This document shows positions 7,102 through 13,690 of a stretch of DNA of 13,870 nt, in pieces. The stretch comes from JBJKRW01 sp046704445 (GTDB lineage Bacteria; Patescibacteriota; Microgenomatia; UBA1406; GWC2-37-13). The notes beneath the pieces are model-generated. The model did no database searches and had not been told where the DNA came from. It saw only the letters and a list, made by a program, of their open reading frames with translations. Numbering within the stretch: the first letter of the stretch is position 1; each line of letters opens with the position of its first letter. Location of the stretch: assembly GCA_046704445.1 (NCBI GenBank), contig JBJKRW010000119.1:1-13870 (forward strand), in the 5' to 3' direction. The position numbers and the translations under genes were made by a program.

Positions 7102-8430
7102 CTATATGCAACAAATTTCCTGAAGAGCGCGTATACCCGACCAGAACATCTCTTCATCCACATTTTCGTTCGGTGCATGTATCTTACAATCCGGAAGCGT
7201 AAAACCCAACAATACAATCGGTTTTTTAAATATTCGCTGAAGAATCTCGGCTGCGGGTACCGAACCCCCCGAACGATTCAACAAGGTTTTATGCCCGAAT
7301 ACCGAGCTTAATATCTTTGACGTCTTTACCACATACTCATTCCGATAATCCGTAAAAAACGGCTGCGCGGATGAAAAAGTCCGGAGTGAATATTGAATCC
7401 CACGAGGCATCTCTTTTTTTATGAAGCTTTGTACTAAGGCGGTGATTATCTGCGCATCCTGCTTTTCCACCAAACGGAATGAAAATTTTGCACGCGCTTC
7501 ATGAGGAATAATCGTTTTTGCCCCGGTTCCCGTATATCCCGAAATAATTCCGTTGACGTCAAACGAAGGATATCGCTTGGATGAAATTGAAGGTTGCTCG
7601 TTATCGACGCTGCATAATGCAAACGCACCCGATTGATTTTTTTCTTCTGTTGCGTTCCGTTCTACTAAACCAAGAAGCTTCCGTTCTCCTGCCGAAACAG
7701 GAGTCATATTGTCATAAAAACCCGGAATCAGAATTCTGCCGGTTGTGGAATTTTTTATTTTTGCAAATAACTCCGACAATAACTGAACCGGGTTGTATAC
7801 CCTGTTTCCGAATACTCCTGAATGAAAGTCCTGTTTTCCTGTCCGGACGGTCAACTCAAAATATACAAGACCCCTCAATGCATACGATATCTTCGGAATC
7901 CCTTTGGCGTGCATCCCCATATCCATGACATAAAATGCGTCGACGGAATCAAGAACAGGAAGTGCTTTTTTTATAAGATATTCAAAATGTTCGCTGCTGC
8001 TTTCTTCTTCTCCTTCAAACACAAACACCAGATTTTGAGGCGCTCTCCGTTTACCGGCAAGATTCGCGGCGGCCGCAATAAGGGAAACAACATGGCCCTT
8101 GTCGTCTGCGGTTCCCCTACCTATAAGTTTTCCGTTTTTTCGGGTCAGCACAAAAGGCGGAGAATTCCACTCTTCCGAAGGATCTTCCGGCTGTACGTCA
8201 TAATGCCCGTAAAACCCCAGGGTTTTCGACGCGCCCGGAAATTTTTTTACCGCAATTATCAAAGGAGGCGCTTTCTGTGCTTTGAAGATTCGAACTTCGA
8301 ACCCTATCTTTTTCAACTGCGTTGACAAAAAGGCAACTGTTTTTAAAATCTCTGTTCTTTGACGGGGATCGGTCGATACGGATTGAAACGAAACAAGATC
8401 CTTGAATAGACGGAGTGCATCGTACTGCAT
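7102..8430 (-). CDS. M20-family metallopeptidase (dipeptidase-like)
   Basis: A 442-aa cytosolic-type zinc peptidase of the M20 family (relatives include carnosinase/CNDP-type and PepV dipeptidases and ArgE/DapE). Metal-site motifs are in order: GHYDVQP (His76, Asp78), GRGTADDKG (Asp109/Asp110), EGEEESSS (about 139-146, with catalytic and ligand glutamates), YVMDMG (Asp170) and a C-terminal IHAPNENVDEE with the last His ligand. DFHSG (201-205) marks the lid/dimerisation domain entry. There is no signal peptide. It probably hydrolyses small peptides for amino-acid supply; substrate specificity cannot be read from sequence. It is the first gene of the minus-strand run to dprA. The ATG is 5 nt from a TGGTAAAAT extended -10 box, so its mRNA is probably leaderless. 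It ends in TAG. Confidence 0.92.
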   Translation of the reverse strand: MQYDALRLFKDLVSFQSVSTDPRQRTEILKTVAFLSTQLKKIGFEVRIFKAQKAPPLIIAVKKFPGASKTLGFYGHYDVQPEDPSEEWNSPPFVLTRKNGKLIGRGTADDKGHVVSLIAAAANLAGKRRAPQNLVFVFEGEEESSSEHFEYLIKKALPVLDSVDAFYVMDMGMHAKGIPKISYALRGLVYFELTVRTGKQDFHSGVFGNRVYNPVQLLSELFAKIKNSTTGRILIPGFYDNMTPVSAGERKLLGLVERNATEEKNQSGAFALCSVDNEQPSISSKRYPSFDVNGIISGYTGTGAKTIIPHEARAKFSFRLVEKQDAQIITALVQSFIKKEMPRGIQYSLRTFSSAQPFFTDYRNEYVVKTSKILSSVFGHKTLLNRSGGSVPAAEILQRIFKKPIVLLGFTLPDCKIHAPNENVDEEMFWSGIRALQEICCI

Positions 8431-8435
8431 GCTTT

Positions 8436-8444
8436 ATTTTACCA
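8436..8444 (-). promoter_or_regulatory. extended -10 promoter of the M20 peptidase operon
   Basis: Minus-strand TGGTAAAAT has a TGn extension and a TAAAAT -10 box ending 5 nt before the ATG at 8430. No convincing -35 hexamer is present. It is divergent from the rpe promoter in an 87-nt gap. Confidence 0.45.
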
Positions 8445-8480
8445 TGCAGGCAGGGAAAAATTTTACACTCCTTAAGTCAT

Positions 8481-8511
8481 TTGCAGGTAAAGCCGCTTTC
8501 TGTATTATAAT
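8481..8511 (+). promoter_or_regulatory. leaderless promoter of the rpe-like gene
   Basis: A perfect TATAAT (8506-8511) ends 6 nt before the ATG at 8518. TTGCAG at 8481-8486 is a possible -35 box, but its 19-nt spacer is long. The -10 box alone is the stronger evidence. Confidence 0.6.
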
Positions 8512-8517
8512 AATCAT

Positions 8518-9198
8518 ATGGTAGCGTATCCGACCATACTCCAACCCGACATATCCGGACTTATGACACAACTGAGGAGACTTTCCCTGTATTTCTCCCA
8601 TTTTCAAATTGATGTATGTGACGGTGATTTTGTCCCCGGCACCACCGCACGCGTACCCGATCTCATTGAGGCTTTCCGCTCATACAGTCTTCCTACCTTT
8701 AAACCCTTGTCGTTTGAATTTCATCTCATGGTCAAAGAGTATGAAAAGGAAATCCGCGTGATAGAAACCCTCAGAAATACGCTCCAAGTTACTTCGGTTC
8801 TTGTACACGTAGCCTTAAACCCCGATTATGAAAAACTTACGCGCACACACCGGCAGTTTCCTTTTGGACTGGTATTGAATATTGAAGATTCCGTGGAAAC
8901 ACTTATGAAAAAATATAAGATACAGAATATTCCGTATATACAGATTATGTCTATTAAATCCGGGGCGCAGGGAAATCCTTTCATTCCCGAAGCATTAAAA
9001 AAAATTGAACAACTGAGAGCAAACGACTATAGGAATAAAATATTGTTGGACGGTTCTGTAAACGAACATACGATACCTCAGATTAAATCTTTGAAATTCC
9101 CGCCAGACGCGGTATGTCCCGGAAGTTTTTTACGCGATGCCAAAACGCTCGATGAACATATTTCGTTCCTGAAAACGAATGAAATCGTCTGCACATAA
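8518..9198 (+). CDS. rpe: ribulose-phosphate 3-epimerase family protein, divergent
   Basis: A 226-aa TIM-barrel protein of the Rpe family, which interconverts ribulose 5-phosphate and xylulose 5-phosphate. Recognisable motifs are PTIL at residues 5-8 (usually PSIL), QIDVCDGDFVPG (30-41), FHLMV (68-72), IQIMSIKSGAQGNPF (141-155), LLDGSV (176-181) and a phosphate-loop remnant CPGSF. Three of the four expected metal ligands are present (Asp32, His69, Asp178). The first, a His in the usual HxDVMDGH motif, is Gln30 here, the Met is Cys34 and the following His is Asp38. Activity may be altered, or the substrate may be another pentulose phosphate. It pairs functionally with rpiB at 799, but the two are not in one operon. 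It is convergent with the glycoside hydrolase gene, with 9 nt between stop codons. Confidence 0.82.
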   Translation: MVAYPTILQPDISGLMTQLRRLSLYFSHFQIDVCDGDFVPGTTARVPDLIEAFRSYSLPTFKPLSFEFHLMVKEYEKEIRVIETLRNTLQVTSVLVHVALNPDYEKLTRTHRQFPFGLVLNIEDSVETLMKKYKIQNIPYIQIMSIKSGAQGNPFIPEALKKIEQLRANDYRNKILLDGSVNEHTIPQIKSLKFPPDAVCPGSFLRDAKTLDEHISFLKTNEIVCT

Positions 9199-9207
9199 TA
9201 CACGCGT

Positions 9208-10941
9208 TTAAGGTAACAGCAGCTTCATCAACGAGAGATGTTTGAAAAGCGCCCCCAGATCGCTCCAATCAAAATGCCCGTCTTTGTTGAAATCTAAGGG
9301 AAACATTCTTTTGAACGCAATACTGTTTTCTCCTTTCTTAAACAAAAGAAGGTCCTGGCGCGGAAGATAATAGGATTTCAGGATAACAACACGATACGTT
9401 CTGCCCGGAATTATATTCTGGATTTCATCAAGATATCCAAGACCTCCAACCGCTTTTAACCCCTTCTTTTTATATACTAATCCTTCGTTGGCATCAAAAA
9501 TCTGAATTTCGAAATCCGAAGCATCCGTGCTGAACTTCGGATAAAGCGAAACCGAAAATTTAAGGCTCGGTAAAGGCACTATTTCAAGATTCCACGTACC
9601 GGTTTGCAAAATTTTTTTCCCGTTCTTTTGCAGATAGATATGTAGCGAATATTTTCCGGGGGAGTTGTTTGTTTTTGCGTATAAATCAACATCTGCCTCC
9701 TGAAAAGGCTTTATCTTCTTAATATCTCCGAAAAAATATTCAAACGGAACCTTTCCTTTTCCGTCAGCCTCCGCAATAAGTATATAGCCCTGATCCTTGT
9801 CCCATATCGCCTGACCGGTGTTTTTCAACTTAAGCCTGAAATGGTAGTTCGAACTTGCAACCAACTGAACCGGCGCATCAAATACCAGAACACCCGTATC
9901 TATGCGTTCCGGTTCACCCTTTGTTTTCGAAAGAGACTGCACGGTATAGTACTGCGCATAAAAATCTTCACTCTGAAATTTTTTCCAGGAAAAATTCAGA
10001 AACGGTTGTCCCTGGTAATCGAAAATAAAAGGCGTTACCGCAATAACCCGCTTATCCCTGTCCCATACGTTCTCGAATGCGGTTTTATAATTTTCCGCAA
10101 CCGTGTTTTCATCCCCTCTTTGCCACCCTGTTTCCGTGATAAAAACCGGAAAATCTTTTGTAACGCCGAAGCTTCGAAGCTGCTGTAACTCCCACTCGTA
10201 TGTCCGTACACTGCCCCTCCCGTTTGCCCAGGGGCTTCCGGCAAATCCCGGATTGGGGTAGGAATGGGAAGCCCAACCGTCAAACAGTTTTTCAAAATCC
10301 TGTACGGAAATTTTATCGAGCACGGTTTGTAAAAACGAATGTTCATCCTGGTACACCGGAATACTCTGCGGCGCGGATGCATCGAGTCCCGCCATCATGA
10401 TAAAAAAATCGGAATTTTTAGCTTTTAGTGCCCCGGCATACGTTTTTGCTATGTCCGCATATCCGGACGCGTCGACTTCACTTCCCCATTCGCTCCCGTG
10501 ATTCGGCTCGTTAAACAAAATCACATAGCGATTTTTGACAACCCAATTCAGACTGTTAAGAAAATCTGCCCATGATCCCGCATCATCTTTAGAAGGCCTC
10601 GCCCAACTTTCCCCTTCCGGATGGGTTGCAATACGGATGATGGGAATAAGATGATAGTCGCGCAACAGATCAAAAATTTCCTGCCATTTCTGTACGTTGC
10701 GGTCATTATCCTGAATGACGAATGTGACATACCCCCAATCGCCGCCATTGGAATTAACCAGTTCCGCAACCTTCTTAATGTCTTCAAAATGAGGCTGAGC
10801 CATTCCCATTCCGAATTTATTATTCGGGACGGAAAAATCATATGCAAATACGTTTTGCTTGAAAAATCCAAGCCATAAAACAACAAAACATACGCATACA
10901 AAAATATAAGCAGCCGTCTTCCGGATATGATATGCATACAT
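9208..10941 (-). CDS. secreted glycoside-hydrolase-like protein with Ig-like domains and an EF-hand end
   Basis: A 577-aa secreted or anchored protein. Residues 10-33 are a signal peptide or signal anchor with a plausible cleavage site after VFA. Residues of about 40-335 form a TIM-barrel like clan GH-A hydrolases: the acid/base Glu145 in FNEPN, the SHSYPNPG strand (226-233) and the nucleophile Glu270 in ITETGW. The spacing of 125 residues fits clan GH-A (for example GH39 or GH5 relatives). Residues of about 345-455 look like an Ig-like domain (KNTGQAIW), and about 458-545 may be a second beta domain. The last 28 residues hold one calcium-loop motif, D-F-N-K-D-G-H-F-D-W-S-D (550-561), like half of a type I dockerin. 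It should cut extracellular polysaccharide or host glycan; the substrate is unknown. It starts 11 nt after the dCMP deaminase stop, so it is probably co-transcribed. Confidence 0.82.
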   Translation of the reverse strand: MYAYHIRKTAAYIFVCVCFVVLWLGFFKQNVFAYDFSVPNNKFGMGMAQPHFEDIKKVAELVNSNGGDWGYVTFVIQDNDRNVQKWQEIFDLLRDYHLIPIIRIATHPEGESWARPSKDDAGSWADFLNSLNWVVKNRYVILFNEPNHGSEWGSEVDASGYADIAKTYAGALKAKNSDFFIMMAGLDASAPQSIPVYQDEHSFLQTVLDKISVQDFEKLFDGWASHSYPNPGFAGSPWANGRGSVRTYEWELQQLRSFGVTKDFPVFITETGWQRGDENTVAENYKTAFENVWDRDKRVIAVTPFIFDYQGQPFLNFSWKKFQSEDFYAQYYTVQSLSKTKGEPERIDTGVLVFDAPVQLVASSNYHFRLKLKNTGQAIWDKDQGYILIAEADGKGKVPFEYFFGDIKKIKPFQEADVDLYAKTNNSPGKYSLHIYLQKNGKKILQTGTWNLEIVPLPSLKFSVSLYPKFSTDASDFEIQIFDANEGLVYKKKGLKAVGGLGYLDEIQNIIPGRTYRVVILKSYYLPRQDLLLFKKGENSIAFKRMFPLDFNKDGHFDWSDLGALFKHLSLMKLLLP

Positions 10942-10952
10942 AGATATATTGA

Positions 10953-11426
10953 CTATTTCTGTTCTGTTTTTATTCCTGCCTGCTTCAGCAGCTTTACCCC
11001 TTCGTGATCATGATGCAGCGTATGAAATACGTATCTTACTATTCCCGCGTTAATAATCAGCTTGGCACAGCTTGAACACGGCGAAATGGTTGAATACATG
11101 GTTCCCCCTTTTGTTGATACGCCCAGATAAGACGCCTGAATTATGGCGTTTTGTTCCGCGTGAATACAGATGCAGCTTTCCTGATACTCGTGAGTCTGTA
11201 TTTCGCCGTTTTCTCGTCGAAGACATCGTACGCAACCCCCGTCCGAACAGTTTTTTACCCCGTGAGGAGTGCCGTTATACCCCGTGGTAATGATTCTGTA
11301 ATCCTTGACTATGAGCGCGCCGTATTGCGCACGTAAGCAATTTGAGCGTTTTTTCACCACCTGCGCGAGTTCCATAAAATATTCGTCCCACGATGGACGT
11401 TTGTTTTTCACCCGGGTATTTTTCAT
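10953..11426 (-). CDS. comEB: dCMP deaminase (ComEB-like)
   Basis: A 157-aa zinc deaminase that converts dCMP to dUMP, the substrate for thymidylate synthesis. The zinc site is visible: HAEQNAI (His ligand and proton-shuttle Glu) and SPCSSCAK (two Cys ligands). Other family features are YGALIVKDYRIITTGYNGTP and the cysteines in NCSDGGCVRC, which often bind a second zinc. The frame is open upstream to 11456, but I chose ATG 11426 (MKNTRV) because an extended -10 box (TGTTACAAT) ends 6 nt before it; an ATG two codons earlier (11432) directly abuts the box and would not be transcribed. It probably forms an operon with the secreted hydrolase downstream. Its role complements the deoxynucleoside kinase fusion at 2982. 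It ends in TAG. Confidence 0.93.
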   Translation of the reverse strand: MKNTRVKNKRPSWDEYFMELAQVVKKRSNCLRAQYGALIVKDYRIITTGYNGTPHGVKNCSDGGCVRCLRRENGEIQTHEYQESCICIHAEQNAIIQASYLGVSTKGGTMYSTISPCSSCAKLIINAGIVRYVFHTLHHDHEGVKLLKQAGIKTEQK

Positions 11427-11432
11427 GCTCAT

Positions 11433-11441
11433 ATTGTAACA
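11433..11441 (-). promoter_or_regulatory. extended -10 promoter of the dCMP deaminase gene
   Basis: Minus-strand TGTTACAAT (TGn plus TACAAT) ends 6 nt before the ATG at 11426. It sets the translation start and predicts a leaderless mRNA. Confidence 0.55.
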
Positions 11442-11508
11442 AATAAAAATATGCAAACACCGTACATATGGACGGATATATTATGAAGATACGCTCCATG
11501 TTTTGTTA

Positions 11509-11514
11509 TATAAT
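11509..11514 (+). promoter_or_regulatory. -10 box of the DUF389 gene
   Basis: A perfect TATAAT lies 8 nt before the ATG at 11523. No good -35 hexamer is seen at 16-18 nt. The RNA would start 1-2 nt before the start codon. Confidence 0.5.
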
Positions 11515-11522
11515 GAAGCATC

Positions 11523-13085
11523 ATGCTTGATTTGATCCGAAACAATCTGCATTTTACCAACGATCTCAAACACGTCGAAGAAACCGACGTCATCCAGGAG
11601 ATCCAAACAAATTCGCATTTTTCCACAACCTATCTTATGCTGCTTATTGCCTCAAGCATTATCTGTACCCTTGGATTACTGCTCAATGCCGCACCAATCG
11701 TCATAGGGGGCATGATCATTTCTCCGGTTATGTGGCCGCTTATGAAAATTTCATTGGGAGTCGCGCACGAACGCAGATCGTTTATTATTCAAGGAATTGT
11801 ACTTCTGGTTCTGTCAATAATTATCGGCATGGGAAGCGCAATGCTTATTACCAATCTTTCTCCTCTGAAAGTCGTCAATCCGGAAATTCTGGCCCGCACG
11901 AATCCTACCGCTCTTGATATCATCGTTGCGCTGGCCGCAGGAACAATCGCGGCTCTTGCGGTTACCCAGCCGAAAATCTCCGAAAGTCTCGCGGGCGTCG
12001 CAATCGCCACGTCACTGATGCCTCCTCTGTGTGTCGGAGGAATCGGTGTTTCGCTCGGCAATCCGGCTGTATTTTTCGGCGGATTTATGTTGTTTATCGC
12101 AAACGTCGTTTCAATCATCTTCGTATCGATTCTCACTTTTTTTTCCGTAGGTATCCACCGGCAAACCGATCAACGCTTGACAAGAAAAGGACTTGCTTTT
12201 ACCGCGGTTATTCTTGCCATAACCGCTATTCCTCTCGTATATTTTCTACAACAGTATGCTTTCCGGACAGTAGCCTACGGAAAAGTTGAGACCGTTTTGA
12301 AAAGTCAGATGGCGCAGATCGCACCATCCGCCTATGTATCGTCCGTCAGCACCGAGCTTTCACCGCGCGACAACACCGATGCGGTCGTCGTGGATGCCGA
12401 CGTGCTGATACCGGACGGCGCGGTTTTCGATTACCAGCAACAACAGGATATTGCGCAAGCACTGGAAAGCGTACTCCACAAAAAAGTCAGTTTACGCATT
12501 ATGCTTCAACGCACGATTTCCGTAGAAAGCCAGCAGAACATTCAGTTCCAGGAATTCAAAAATCAGGTTCAGGGTCTATTTTCGGATCAACTCAAAAACA
12601 TCAATTCTTCTTTTACCGTCGACTCTTTTGACCTTACGGAAAATCCCGACCACAGCTACAATCTGAATACCGTGCTCCGGGGTGACCCAAACACCCCTTT
12701 TACGTACAAAGACCGGGACACCATTGAGCAAAACCTCAGAAAACAAACAAAAAAAAATATTTCTTTGAACATCGAAATCATATCCCGCATCCACCTGCAG
12801 TCAAAGCCTGAGGTTGAGTCCCAGCAAATCCAGCAGAAAATTCAGGAATATCTTCAGTTGCTTTCAAGCGATATCGAATTAAGCTCTTTTTCCATGAAAA
12901 CGCCTGACTCAACCGAAAAAACCAATCAACCGATTTCAATTTCGTTGGAACTTATCATTCCTCAGGGATTTCAACTGAAAGATAAAGATATGAAAGACAT
13001 GGCAGACTATCTAAACAAGGCATTCAAAAAACAGTTTACGGTTACCGCAAAACTTATCCAGACTACGGTATTACAATCATTATAG
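11523..13085 (+). CDS. DUF389-family membrane protein with three tandem C-terminal domains
   Basis: A 520-aa integral membrane protein. Residues of about 34-250 hold about six membrane helices with DUF389 signatures: LLLNAAPIVIGGMIISPVMWP (a conserved re-entrant-like segment, about 52-72), ALAAGTIAALA (136-146) and ATSLMPPLCVGGIGVSLGNP (162-181). The molecular function of DUF389 proteins is not established. The polar C-terminal half (about 254-520), probably on one side of the membrane, consists of three related units of about 83-92 residues. Each has a helix, a beta strand, an acidic or polar loop, a second helix with a KK pair and a final strand ending near a Ser or Gln cluster (KKVSLRIMLQRTISVES; KKNISLNIEIISRIHLQSK; KKQFTVTAKLIQTTVLQSL). 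Many DUF389 proteins have a shorter tail. The gene stands alone after a TATAAT-type promoter, divergent from comEB. Confidence 0.85.
   Translation: MLDLIRNNLHFTNDLKHVEETDVIQEIQTNSHFSTTYLMLLIASSIICTLGLLLNAAPIVIGGMIISPVMWPLMKISLGVAHERRSFIIQGIVLLVLSIIIGMGSAMLITNLSPLKVVNPEILARTNPTALDIIVALAAGTIAALAVTQPKISESLAGVAIATSLMPPLCVGGIGVSLGNPAVFFGGFMLFIANVVSIIFVSILTFFSVGIHRQTDQRLTRKGLAFTAVILAITAIPLVYFLQQYAFRTVAYGKVETVLKSQMAQIAPSAYVSSVSTELSPRDNTDAVVVDADVLIPDGAVFDYQQQQDIAQALESVLHKKVSLRIMLQRTISVESQQNIQFQEFKNQVQGLFSDQLKNINSSFTVDSFDLTENPDHSYNLNTVLRGDPNTPFTYKDRDTIEQNLRKQTKKNISLNIEIISRIHLQSKPEVESQQIQQKIQEYLQLLSSDIELSSFSMKTPDSTEKTNQPISISLELIIPQGFQLKDKDMKDMADYLNKAFKKQFTVTAKLIQTTVLQSL
12282..13082 (+). repeat. three tandem related domain units in the DUF389 tail
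   Basis: At protein level, units lie at residues of about 254-336, 337-428 and 429-520 (bases 12282-12530, 12531-12806, 12807-13082). They share a pattern of hydrophobic strand, helix of about 14 residues ending in KK, and an alternating hydrophobic strand. DNA identity is low, so the duplication is old. Confidence 0.6.
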
Positions 13086-13138
13086 CCACGATGAAACGAT
13101 AAAGACGCTTCTTCAATAAATACTTAGGCGACGGTGTA

Positions 13139-13144
13139 TATAAT
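13139..13144 (+). promoter_or_regulatory. -10 box before the small ORF
   Basis: A perfect TATAAT lies 6 nt before the ATG at 13151, the same geometry as the other genes here. There is no clear -35 box. Confidence 0.4.
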
Positions 13145-13150
13145 TTGCGC

Positions 13151-13270
13151 ATGAATGTGTTCAGGATAGAGCCGACTGAAAACTGCTTTGACCCCGATCT
13201 GATCCGGACGAACCGCCCTCAACCCGCCTTTCACCTGCGAGGTGAAATACGTGGCATTAGAACAGCTTAA
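13151..13270 (+). CDS. possible 39-aa small protein
   Basis: A short frame begins ATG AAT GTG and ends in TAA. The predicted peptide starts MNVFRIEPTENCFDPD and has one Cys, several Arg and Pro, and no membrane segment. I recognise no family. The support is positional: a TATAAT box sits exactly 6 nt before the ATG, as for the leaderless genes in this window. It lies 65 nt after the DUF389 gene and 66 nt before the cupin start. It could instead be an untranslated small RNA, because a perfect 7-bp hairpin lies near its 3' end, or be chance. Confidence 0.35.
   Translation: MNVFRIEPTENCFDPDLIRTNRPQPAFHLRGEIRGIRTA
13229..13247 (+). other. perfect hairpin TTTCACC-TGCGA-GGTGAAA
   Basis: A 7-bp perfect stem with a 5-nt loop. 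No T-run follows, so it is not a standard terminator. It overlaps the small ORF. Confidence 0.4.
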
Positions 13271-13300
13271 AATATCTTAAAAAAGGTGTTTTTCATTGGC

Positions 13301-13330
13301 TTGCAAACCGGCATAAGGAAAAGATATAAT
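13301..13330 (+). promoter_or_regulatory. leaderless promoter of the cupin gene
   Basis: TTGCAA (13301-13306), an 18-nt spacer and a perfect TATAAT (13325-13330) that ends 6 nt before the ATG at 13337. The start was chosen on this basis; the frame is open about 17 codons further upstream. Confidence 0.65.
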
Positions 13331-13336
13331 TCTGTC

Positions 13337-13690
13337 ATGAAGTTTACTTTGGCACACGCAACCGGCTTCGGATGGACCGGATTAAAAGCTAAAGCATATA
13401 ACTCAAGAGAAGATTTTGAAAATGCCTCCGCGGCCGTATTTGAAGTTACCGGCAGTCACGGAAAAATCAAAACAACCCTTAGTGACCGGATTTACTATGT
13501 TCTTCAAGGAAGCGGAGAATTTGAAATAAACGGAAATAAATTCTCCGTCACCAAAACCGACGTCATTATCGTCCCAAAAAATACTTCTTACAATTACCGG
13601 GCAACGAATCATACCGTCCTCAAGATGTTCCTCGTTCATACTCCGGCATTTGACGAAACATTTGAAATTAAACTTGAATCACCCAAATGA
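13337..13690 (+). CDS. small cupin-fold protein without the usual metal ligands
   Basis: A 117-aa single-domain cupin. The core is recognisable by IYYVLQGSGEFEING (52-66, the end of cupin motif 1) and TKTDVIIVPKNTSYNYRA (72-89, cupin motif 2). The metal-binding residues of motif 1 (H-x-H...E) are replaced by Thr, Leu, Ser and Asp (TTLSDR, 46-51), and motif 2 lacks its His, having Tyr/Asn instead. It is therefore unlikely to be a metal-dependent dioxygenase; a sugar-binding, isomerase-like or sensing role is possible but not shown. Its TGA stop overlaps the ATG of the next gene (ATGA), so the two are translationally coupled and likely act together. A strong promoter lies directly upstream. Confidence 0.8.
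   Translation: MKFTLAHATGFGWTGLKAKAYNSREDFENASAAVFEVTGSHGKIKTTLSDRIYYVLQGSGEFEINGNKFSVTKTDVIIVPKNTSYNYRATNHTVLKMFLVHTPAFDETFEIKLESPK

Noticed and set aside
7822..8325. Long open frame of 167 codons on the plus strand
   Set aside because: It lies opposite the well-supported M20 peptidase; its protein is Phe/Arg/Lys-rich with no recognisable motif, and no promoter precedes it.
13151..13336. Riboswitch upstream of the cupin gene
   Set aside because: The cupin has its own leaderless promoter at 13301-13330, so this region would not be part of its message, and I see no known riboswitch core.
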